DNA of 21,521 bases, taken from contig NWUY0300016223.1 in NCBI GenBank assembly GCA_004151065.3, forward strand, positions 1 through 21,521. The letters are read 5' to 3'. The notes under the pieces are model-generated. The model saw only the letters and a program-made list of their open reading frames with translations, searched no databases and was not told the DNA's origin. Every line of letters starts with the position of its first letter. The first letter of the stretch is position 1. This stretch comes from Larix sibirica (Eukaryota > Streptophyta > Pinopsida > Pinales > Pinaceae). This document shows positions 1 to 9,600 of the stretch, one piece after another. The translations under genes and the position numbers were made by a program.

Positions 1-600
1 ATATAATACATACAATATACAAGTGAATATCTTATGAAGTTACAAATACATCAACAACACCAACATGCTGACTCTTGTCTCTTTTGAGGCTTGCCTTCGG
101 ACCTTCCCATTGGACCTTATGTTTGTGTCACACAAAATAACTCTGAATGAAAAGCTTGATGTGTTGACATGTGTCCTTTTCGGGACTTATCATCAGACCT
201 TCTATTCATGTCACATAAAATAACTATGACTTAAAATTTGTGACGTGCTAACACGTGTCATTTTTTAGACTTCTCATCAGACCTTATGTCCATGTCACAT
301 AAAATAACTCCGACTGAAAAGCTCTGACGTGCTGACATGTGGCCTTTTCAGGACTTCTCATCAAACCTTCTATTTGTGTCACATAAAATAACTCTGAATG
401 AAAAGCTTCCAATGTCCTGACATGTGTCCTTTTCAGGACTTCTCATCGAACCATCCCATTGGACCTTTTGTTTGTGTCACATAAACTAACTCTAACTAAA
501 AAGCTCTGATGTTCTGACATGTGTCCTTTATAGGAATTCTCATTGGACCTTCTTTTCAGGTCACTTAAAAATAACTCTAATTTCAACGCCCGACAACGAA
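1..600. repeat. tandem array of about 84-nt units
   Basis: The phrase gtcacataaaataact, with small changes, recurs at 127, 210, 294, 378, 476 and 560, giving spacings of 83, 84, 84, 98 and 84. The 98-nt spacing is explained by a 14-nt insertion around ccattggac, which is also present in the first unit. Each unit also carries versions of cttctcatc and gacatgtgtcctttt. Copies have diverged by roughly 10-25%, so the array is not recent. It lies on the internal side of the minus-strand LTR at 1289..2532 and is probably part of that element's untranslated leader. No open frame crosses it, and a two-base period shift at one unit argues against coding. Confidence 0.85.
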
Positions 601-610
601 TTAGCTTCTG

Positions 611-1110
611 CCACTTGTCACCACGGTGGGGCTCCGCTGTATGGATTCCAATACACCATCAGAACAAGATTTATGGGCCTTCTCTCGTGTGCCACTAGTT
701 TTACCTATGATGCAGAACATTGATAAGCAATCTGACTCTTCCACTTGGCATCATGGTGGGGCTCTACTGTATGGATTCCAATACACCATTGGAAAAAACA
801 ATTTGGGGCTTCTCCCATGTGCCACTAGTTTTACGTTTGATGCAAGACTTCGACAAGCAATCGAGCTCCACCACTTGGTACCATGGCAAGGCTCAGTTGA
901 ATAGATTCTAATACACCATCATACCAAAATTTTCGGGGCTTCTCCCGTGTGCCACTAGTTTTACCTCTAACACAGAACTTCGACAACCATTCAGACTCTA
1001 CCACTTGACACCATGGTGAGGCTCCATTGTACAGACTTCCATACACCATCGGACCAAAAAATATTGGGATTTTTCCTTGATATACCACTTGGAATCCTCC
1101 CATCAACATA
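611..1110. repeat. tandem array of 130-nt units (about 3.8 copies)
   Basis: The word ccacttg falls at 611, 741, 871 and 1001, and gccactagttttac at 691, 821 and 951, an exact 130-nt register. Units share atggattccaatacaccat, ggggcttctccc and cttcgacaa. The fourth unit decays near 1110. Because 130 is not a multiple of three, the short open frames here on both strands are by-products of the repeat. The array directly follows the 84-nt array but its unit is clearly different. It sits between the LTR/primer site and the left edge of the window, so it is probably leader sequence of the minus-strand LTR retrotransposon. Confidence 0.88.
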
Positions 1111-1273
1111 TATCTCCCTTCTCTTCACACCTGGCCAATAGGGAGTTACGATGACCCTTCTAATGATTGAAGATTCTCTGCAGGGGAATTATGTCAAACA
1201 CTTCCTGTACAACCCACCAATCTTCCTGTAAAAACCAGTTTCCAACCCAAATGGTCCCAATGTTGAAACTATC
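1111..1273 (-). mobile_element. LTR retrotransposon leader next to the primer site
   Basis: This is the first internal sequence after the primer-binding site when read on the minus strand. It has no convincing open frame and leads into the 130-nt array. I assign it to the retrotransposon only because it adjoins the primer site and LTR. Gag or pol coding sequence is not in this window and, if present, would lie beyond the left edge. Confidence 0.5.
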
Positions 1274-1285
1274 GCTTTGATACCA
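1274..1285 (-). other. LTR retrotransposon primer-binding site (initiator-Met tRNA type)
   Basis: The minus strand reads TGGTATCAAAGC. The usual plant primer site complementary to the 3' end of initiator methionine tRNA is TGGTATCAGAGC, so this has one mismatch. It lies three bases beyond the putative LTR end (TGTGACA on the minus strand), the expected position for minus-strand DNA priming. It fixes the element's orientation as minus, with the internal region running toward base 1. Confidence 0.8.
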
Positions 1286-1288
1286 CTT

Positions 1289-2532
1289 TGTCACATACCC
1301 AACCGCCTTTGTCATTCATAAAGACTGCAGGGCACTCTGCTCAATCTTGTCTAATACCTCTGATACCTCTCTCCAGTTATATTCCAAATTTTCCGTGGAA
1401 TTAAAAAAAACTTATACAACATAAGTATATAATTATGGTCACCTAAATACACATAATTTCATACAAAATATTACAGGCAATTCATGTAGCAACTACAATC
1501 AAACCATGCCAAGCAATTCCATGCAAGCACATTCATTTAACAATAAATTCGAGCAATATACAAAATAGAAGTTAACCATGACATTTCTTTCACAATTAAA
1601 CACTTCTCTTTAAATAATGCTCCAACTGACTGCAGGTGAAGGACGTTCCTCCCATCTATAGGTTCTGTCAAGCTACATATTTCTTTGATAGAGCCACCCC
1701 AAAGCTGGGGCTATCAATCCACAAGGGCTAAGTGTTCTTCCCAGCTATACACTGCTTAAACTTCTACACAACTCAACTCTCATGCAACCACATGGTGCAG
1801 GAAACCCCCTCCACAGTTGTCCCATTCCTCAATTCTCCTTCCTCATCAACCTGCACAATGCCGAGAACAAGCTCCCTTCTCTGAGCTACCAATTCATCCA
1901 GCAACCTCTAGTTCCCTTCTAGCGCTCCAACATAGGTCGGATATGAAGTCTCTGAATTGGGACCCCATGATACATTCTGCATGATAAGTTTCTATCCAAG
2001 GGTACACTACTTTAGCACTAGTTTCACAGGGTTAAAGCATTGGTAATTTGCATATGGTATCTCTGGTCTTTCAATGCCACTCTCAGGTATCGGGCTCAAC
2101 AATTTATGGTGAGCTATGAACCACCATCAGTGGAAGGCGTGCATTCCTAAATGAAACAAAAGACCCCCCCACCAACTAAGCTCTCACTATTTTATGTGCA
2201 TGGCTTTTGACTTCCATGTGGCTTGACCAAGACATAACCCTTAATCAAGGTTTATGAATTTGGATTAATGACTAAGTCTAAGGTTAAGGAGTTAAGCCCA
2301 CCATGGTCTAATTTCCCCTTAGCCTCCTAACACTTCCCCTCTTGTGGAGTCATAGCCCCCCCATCTCATCTTCGTCCCTCTACCTCTGCAGCCGTTAGAG
2401 ATTTTATATTATCATTAAACATGTACATAATTTCAGTGTTTTGATCATCTTGACCATTTGTTCTTGGCTTCCAGCCTTTACATAAAAAATATATATAGTT
2501 TACAATTCTGAGGTCAAACTTGGGGTGTTACA
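1289..2532 (-). mobile_element. 5' LTR of a Ty3/gypsy-like retrotransposon
   Basis: On the minus strand the segment begins TGTAACACCCCAAGTTTGAC (from 2532 downward) and ends GTATGTGACA at 1289, about 1,244 bases with the standard TG...CA ends. A TGTAACACCCC-type start is common among plant gypsy LTRs. The primer-binding site follows three bases later. The partner LTR and coding region are not in the window, so this is either the 5' end of a longer element extending left or a truncated copy. It holds no open frame of note. A TATATATA run lies near its outer end, around 2490. Family assignment rests on the terminal bases and primer site only. Confidence 0.75.
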
Positions 2533-3430
2533 TGGGGTAATAAGATAAGAGGTCAAGGTAACACTCTTTATGGGTGTATGTGACAACTTCCTTCGAAACT
2601 AAGTGAAATTTGTAATGAAAAACGCTATGCACTTAAAAGTAAAGTGTTATTTCTATTTAAGTTCCTTGTTACTAGTTTACATATATGCTAATCACGATGT
2701 ATTTGAAAAATCTTCATTCTTAACTGCACATAATTTAATAAAAATAAAAATATTTTGACATAAAAATAAAAGTAATAATAATAATACAATTTAAAAAATG
2801 AACACTTCCAATAACATTCAAGTACACCTCAAATATATACCAATATTTATTTAAAATACTTTGGAATTTGATACTAAATATATTTTATGAAAATATTGTA
2901 GAAAATCTTCTCCAAATATTGTAAACTCCTTAATTTTGTTTTTAAAGAATTGAACCCAATGACTTCCTCAACTTTGAGATATTTCACATATAACTCACAA
3001 CTACTTCTATCAAAACTAAAATTAAACTTAACATAACTTAGCGTATTAACGATGGAGAAATGCCACCAAAGATATTTTCACATGGGAAAAAGTGGATAGG
3101 GATGCCATAACTACAATTAGGTAAAACCTTCCGTTAATAAAACTTTGGCCAAACTTAGCAACTCTTTGTCTCAAAACGTGTCTAAGACTCAAGGGTCAAC
3201 CCACGTAGAATTCCTTAACCCGCCCCAACTGGAGTTAAGATCACCATGGTTGAGGCGGAGGGGAAGAACTTCCAGATGGTTTAACTTTATGCCCCGATTT
3301 CAGAGAAGATGGATAGGGGCGGTATTATTGCATGCCATATTCGACGTTAAAAGCGGTATTTCGGAAGCTTCTGGAGCGGTTTCATGGTCGCAGAAATTCG
3401 GTTCCTGGTTTCTATCTCCCTTAATCTTTG
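2533..3430. other. A+T-rich upstream region of the NC2-alpha gene, no gene recognised
   Basis: Bases 2600-3020 are strongly A+T-rich with short A and T runs. From about 3030 the base composition becomes balanced. A 98-codon open stretch at 3145..3441 starts at TTG rather than ATG, has no recognisable domain and runs into a SINE-like segment, so I do not call it a gene. Distal promoter elements of the downstream gene probably lie here, but none can be named from sequence alone. Confidence 0.6.
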
Positions 3431-3500
3431 CTGGGGACTAGTTATTATTCTGTTTGCGGGAAGTTCAGAGGTCCAGGGTTCGAATCTCACTTAGCGTTGT
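3431..3500 (+). mobile_element. possible tRNA-derived SINE remnant (B box)
   Basis: The run aggtccagggttcgaatctc at 3471..3490 contains GGTTCGAATCT, one base from the RNA polymerase III B-box consensus GGTTCGANTCC. A weak A-box-like stretch lies about 40 bases upstream. The T-arm stem pairs poorly, so this is not a functional tRNA. It is more likely a SINE head or tail that landed about 120 bases upstream of the NC2-alpha start codon. Confidence 0.4.
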
Positions 3501-3540
3501 TCATCTTAAATCTGACAAAGCGCGTTAGAAGATTGCGGTG

Positions 3541-3555
3541 ATTTATATTATATCT
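3541..3555 (+). promoter_or_regulatory. candidate TATA box of NC2-alpha
   Basis: The sequence tttatattatatctt lies about 60-70 bases before the start codon in otherwise less A+T-rich DNA. If used, transcription would begin near 3575, giving a very short leader rich in cg and ga words. The position is plausible for a plant core promoter. No transcript evidence is available, and an upstream start with a longer leader is equally possible. Confidence 0.35.
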
Positions 3556-3610
3556 TTTATTTTCCTCGCGCACAGTACGAAACATCGGTCCATCGAAGCG
3601 TAGGGCAGCC

Positions 3611-6600
3611 ATGAGAAAGAAGCTCGACACCCGCATTCCTGCGGTAGGGACTCTCTCTGACATCTTCGGCTTTATTGCTTTCGTTTCTATTAATTTTTCT
3701 TTTATTTATTTGTAAGATATTTGAATTCGATCTTGGAAAAATTTGAAATACTTCTGATGTTTGGATTTGAGATTGAAGAAATTTGTAATTTCAGTAGTTT
3801 TGATTAAAATTGTGAAAACTGCTGCAATGATAACATAGCATGGGGTGTGTATTAAAGTCTTCGAGTATTTGTCTATGATTGAAGTGCACCAGGGTTTTGT
3901 AAGGCTGTTTATTTGTTTATTTAAAATTTTAACTTTGAAAGTTTTATTTTTGTTTTAAATCTAATGCTGGTTTTCCTTGTTGTTGCCCCTTCAATCTGTG
4001 GTTTAAAGTCTTCAGGAAATTACAAATATAACCTAAATTTGTGTCTCGAACAAGATCTTAAGGTCGTCAAGTGATATTTTGTTCTTTCTATTTCTTCTTG
4101 TTTAGTTCGGTAGGGTTTTGCAGGGTCTGTTTTTATAAATTGTTGTGAATTTAAAATTAAAGTTTTCGAAATCTATTTTCTAATATCGTCTGCTTTCGTT
4201 TCTTTTCTTTTCTCTTTTAGTTTGATTTAAGATATTGAATTTGATCTTGAAAATATACAAAGATCATTGGTTGAAATTGCGAAAATTACTTCAACGATAG
4301 CCTAGATTAGGGTTTGGATTAAGGTCTATAAGGATTTTCCTTTCTGGTTCTAGTGCAGTAGGATTTTGTAGGTTCTCTGTTTATTTTATTTCAATTTTTA
4401 ACTTTGACGCCTTAATTTCTCTGGTTCAATGTCCTCAGAAGAGTACAAAGAAAACCTAAGCTTTTGTCTGCATCCAGATCTTAGGTCTCGAAGTGATAAT
4501 TTGTTCTTTATATTTCTTCTTTTTGTTTCGTTCAGTAGGTTTTTTAGGGTATGATTTTCTAAATTGTTGAAATCTCTTAAATTGAATTTTCAAATGTTAT
4601 TTTAATTGGTTCAACTGCCCTCTATCAGACTCTGGATCAAGGTCATCAGATTCTGGATCAAGGTCTGAATGGGCCATGCATCAGGGCTTTGTATAAATTT
4701 TACAGTAAATGAAATTGGTTCTAGTATTGGAGAGCTTTAACTTTTAACATGGAGAACGTCCTGTGGAATAGAAAATAAAACTTCAAAGTTCACATGGAAA
4801 TGAATCATCTGTACATTTGTTGATAGGAGGCTTTTTTTCTTTTGCTTCTTCTTCTTATCATTATGTACGAGTTATTTTGAAATTTGATGAATATATGTTA
4901 AAAATTAGCTTCTTAAAAGTGTAGCTTTTACTATTTGAATGTTATATTATGCAAATAATTAGATCTTTGGGTATGGTTATGGAGGTGCCATTTTTTTTCA
5001 TATCTGTTACAGCAATCTTGTCAATAAAACAACTGGAAACAGGTAAAAATGATTCCTATGAAAATAATAACAGGGGTTGGGATGAGAAATACCTTGATGA
5101 ACTCAGTTTTTGTTTGCTATGTACAGTTACAGTCAGTTTCATAAACACCTATTCCTATTCAGCCGTCTGATTTGTGGAGTACACAATGAACACACAGTTG
5201 GGAAAAATATCATTTTGGTGCTTGCTGTCAACAGTTCATTGAGGCCCTCCCATCTATCATCCATGTAGTGTGTCTGAGAGACATTCCGGCAGCTTTGTAC
5301 AGGCTAGCTCTAACCTAGTCCGGTATAAGTCTATCACCTTTTATTGAAAACTAAGAATATAAAACATTGTGATTTGCCCCTTTAGTTCTTTGTTATCTCC
5401 ATTATCTTTCAAGAATGCTGTATGCATGGTAACGTTGGCTTGACCAGCATGGATGATAAAGCAGAACAAAAAAACCTAAACATTATGTCCCTTAAGTTGT
5501 GCTTTGTTAGTGCCATTGTCTTTCCAAGAATGCTGTATGTATGGCAATGTTGGCCTGACCAGCACGGATGATGAAGCAGGAGCAGAAAAACCTGAAGCAT
5601 TTTCCTGATATTCCAGGAATCACATTTTCTATGGTGGGGATCATATTGAGGTCTCAAGAGACTTTAGTGGTGGCCAATAAAACTTGTTCTAGTTTCTATA
5701 ATTTAGCTGTACCTGGGGAACTATCTTCTGTCAACCAGCTTAATAAATGTTGTATTTTCTACACATACCTTCTTTTGTTACCAGTACCACTGAGTTAAAT
5801 CCATATATATAGTCAGTTCAGAGGCTATTTCCTTCCATTTTGCAGTGCTGTCTGCTTGTCTATGGCTATTGAACAAAACCCTAACTCTAGGCACAGACGG
5901 GAGAATTTGAATGGCTGTGCACAGAATAGAGGAGGATGAACCATTCAGTGCACATTGAAGCTGCGGAGGGTATGCATCATGTGACTCTGAATTCTTAGCA
6001 TTATAATGACCACATCCTTAATTGGTTTAGGACAGCACAAAATGGTAGTTACATATAAGTTATAAGACTGCTAAATTTCTCGTGTCAACAATTTATTTCT
6101 AGCATTTAGGAATTGCTTGTAATGAATGTCATTTCTAGTTTTGCTGTATTGATTTTCTTATAATGAGAATGTTTCAAAGTGTTCATCTGCCAATGAAGCT
6201 AGTCATAGCTGTGAATATTAGCTTTAGTGTTATTATAGCACTTGAGAACTCTAGTTTCTGCATGCACACTTTTCTGCAGAGATATTTAATGGGGTTGGTT
6301 TTTGAGTTTTCCTAAAGAACTCTCATCTGTATGCAGTCACGGATTAAAAAGATAATGCAAGCTGATGAAGATGTTGGTAAAATTGCGTTGCCCGTACCGC
6401 TTCTAGTATGTAAGTAACCTATACTCATTTTGTTATAGAAAATATTTTCAGCACATTTCCTTCAAAATTATATACCAAGTATGTTTATGTTGAATTTGAT
6501 TTGCATGCATACAGGAAAGCTCAACTTAGAGCCCCAAGGGTTAGCTCAATCGATTGAACCATCCACCCAAGGCATGTTGCTGATGGGGAGGCCATAGGTT

Positions 6601-9600
6601 ACAGGTTCAATCTGGTCAAGTCCTTGGGGTTACCAGCTGTTATTGTGGCTGGTGGTTGAGCTGCCCTCCATTTGGATTTTCTGGGAAAGAGGAGAGGATC
6701 CTGTAATGTTTCACTTGGAAAAAAGGAAAGGTCAACATATCAATGCTTAATCTTTTTTTGTGTTGACTATTTTTTTTTGCAGCAAAAGCTTTGGAGCTAT
6801 TTTTACAGACTCTTTGCAAGGAAACATGTAAAATAACCATCGAGAGAGGGGCAAAGACTATAAGTGCTGCTCATCTGTAAGTTTTCATATTTAATATTCT
6901 AGTAGATGCTTTAAAACATGTCTTGTGCTTAGGGGGCTGGGAGAAATCATTTATTCCTGTTTGAGTGAAAATGCAAGATTAATTAGATGGACATGAACTA
7001 AAGCAAATTTATAATGCATGAAGGGCGATCAAGGAATGTGTTCTGCATTTTATCTCACTGATCACTTTGTTGTAATCTTCAATCTAAATTGTGAATATTG
7101 TTTCTATTCCCTACAAGGCCACTTGTTAGCAGTAGCATGCATTGGTATTTTGATTTTCATATTTTGGTATGCATTAATAAGTTGGTTATGAAATCCATTC
7201 CATGCCTACAATCATCTTAATCTCATCAAATCAGTGTTGTGTAATTGATGCTTTGTGTGGCTTTTACCCTTGCATAATTTTTTAGGAAATAGGCACAAAC
7301 CACACAACCCATATTTCTTATCGTTCCACCTCATTTTGATGGCCTATGTGATCACAAACCATTTCTGCAGGCTGTTGACTAGAAACTGTAACAGTGCTTG
7401 TGAGGGAGCTTAGTGTAGCAAGTCTTTGCTTGAAAGCATGTCCACTATTGGAAACATTATTAAGTGACAGCCAAAGGGCAGTCACATTCCACATCTCTTA
7501 CTGTGTACAGTTGTCTTGGATTTTAATCATATCTCCAGATCTATTAGACATTGTCCATCAAGCAGAGGCCTGCTATCTGGTAGCTACCCACACAAGAGAG
7601 TCCTTAATTCTCACTGCATCACTAGCCTCTTTTATGACAGTTTCTCGATTTGAATGATAGGAGAGATGCCTCTCTTTCTCCTTCGTGTGGTGCTTTTAAA
7701 ACTCTCAGAACTAGAACTAGGATGAAAGGATCCAACTTCTGAAATCTGTAAACTAGATTTCACCCTCAGGCATCCTCAGTATTTTATAGTCGTAGATATG
7801 GCTGGGCAGGTCCCTTGCCCATTGGCCTGTTCTGTTTTGGCCCATGGTTGTGTCACTCTTTTTACTGTTTCATTGTTATTTAGATTAGAGATTCATAAAT
7901 TCTCCAACCCAACATTGTACTTTATGTAATTTCAACTATTATTGGCTACAATAAGACACCTGTAGATTATATAATTCTGTTCTTTATCTACCTTTCCATC
8001 TTATGAACTTCATAAAATTGCAAATATAATATTTACTATTTAGAGTTTTCATTCAGCCATAGTTTTTTTGTGGCAAATAATCACAACAGATGAATCAGTA
8101 ACCTCAACAATGCCTAAAAAGGTGCACTTCCCTAAAAACAAGGTATGCCTATATTTATTCCTCGCTACCCAAAAAACAAGGTATGCCTAGTTTTATCCCT
8201 GGCTTCCTTAAAAACAAGCTAATCGCAAGCTTCTCGTGGATTTAAATTATAGCATAAAACTCTCCAGATTTCTCATGCAAAGAGAGGATTCATCATCAAG
8301 GCCATCTAGAATTCAAACTGCCCAGTGGTCATCACTTACTCTTTCGAGTCTTGGACTAAATGGCACCCTTTAAATTAGCTTTCAATCCACATTAAAAGAT
8401 GATAGTAAACAATGCAAAATTAATTTAGCTTGCATGATTAATTCAGGGACCATTCTAAAGTGATATTTATTTGCAAGTGCGATGACAGACTATTCCACTT
8501 TTAATTTCCTGCTTTTTGTACTCATCTATCTACCATTCTTTCGGATTCCAGGAAACAATGTGTGCAGAGGTTCGACGATTTTGACTTTCTACGAGAAATA
8601 GTAAATAAGGTCCCAGACATGCGCAGCTCTGATGCCTCAGGTGAAGGGAGAAATGGGAACAGGAAGAGGTAACTGCAGATCCAACTTTGTTTTATATTTA
8701 AAAGAAATTTTAAACATTTCTGGCATGATGAAATTTGCACTATTAAATTCCCAGCTATAAAATTATAAATTTACAGATGAAATTCATGTTGATTTTTGTT
8801 TGACAAATAATGAAGAAAAAGTTTTCTATTGATGCCTTTTTCAACATCGTACAGCAAAGGGAAGGTATAGGTTAGAATGTATCTTAACACATATTCCCGT
8901 ATCGTGTTACAGGAAAGCTTTAGAAGAAGATGGAAGTGAAGAGGAATTTAAAAGGGCTAGAACAGTATGAACTGAAATCTATCTTTTATTTCCATGATTC
9001 AGGCACCAGTGACATAATTGTTTCTAGGCGTTCATGATGAATTGATTTAATCAATGTTCCCCAGCAATGATATTTAAATTTCTGTCTTTTTCTGATCAGG
9101 GTAATGGGAGAGGGCACAGAAGAGGAAGAGGAAGGGGCAGAGGGGCAAGAGGTGGTAAATCAAGTGGAAAAACCAGTGTTGCAGCAGAAAATTTTGAAGA
9201 TGAAGACCTAGATTTGTCTCCTGAGAGTAGCAGCGATGAACAGGCAGAGACCTTAGAAAGGTGTGCGGATGTGACTGTGGAGGCAAGAGGGCACAGAAGA
9301 GGAAGAGGGAGAGGAAGGGGCAGAGGGGCAAGAGGTGGTAAATCAAGTGGAAAAACCAGTGTTGCACCAGAAAATTTTGAAGATGAAGACCTAGATTTGT
9401 CTCCTGAGAGTAGCAGCGATGAACAGGCAGAGACCTTAGAAAGGTGTGCGGATGTGACTGTGGAGGCAAGAGGGCACAGAAGAGGAAGAGGGAGAGGAAG
9501 GGGCAGAGGGGCAAGAGGTGGTAAATCAAGTGGAAAAACCAGTGTTGCACCAGAAAATTTTGAAGATGAAGACCTAGATTTGTCTCCTGAGAGTAGCAGC

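Larger units (their letters stand above)
3644..6336 (+). other. intron 1 of NC2-alpha (2,693 nt)
   Basis: The donor is GCG|GTAGGG directly after codon 11 and the acceptor is ATGCAG|TCA at 6336/6337, phase 0. It separates an 11-codon exon from the histone fold. The content is T-rich non-coding DNA with an old tandem duplication (3676..4606), a 21-nt repeat at 4624..4665 and a diverged repeat of about 120 nt at 5380..5605. Short open frames inside show no recognisable protein. A long first intron close to the start codon often carries expression-enhancing sequence in plants, but that is inference here. Confidence 0.85.

Noticed and set aside
60-1110. CRISPR-like regularly spaced array
   Set aside because: The full unit, not just a short repeat, is conserved across copies. 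There are no variable spacers and the context is plant nuclear DNA.
3145-3441. 98-codon open stretch upstream of the gene
   Set aside because: It starts at TTG, not ATG, has no recognisable domain and overlaps a SINE-like segment.
4949-5170. Short open frames in introns 1 and 3 (including 5568..5798 and 7394..7657) as small genes
   Set aside because: They lie within introns of a clear gene, show no domain, signal peptide or codon pattern distinct from surrounding A+T-rich DNA, and are of the length expected by chance.
6531-6630. Functional tRNA gene
   Set aside because: The distance between A and B boxes is too long, and no proper anticodon arm or 73-nt cloverleaf can be drawn. A SINE fits better.
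9067-9099. ATG-initiated start of a single-exon 362-codon protein
   Set aside because: These 33 bases are the polypyrimidine tract and acceptor of intron 5. The frame joins exactly to exon 5 after CAG at 9099, giving a complete NC2-alpha.
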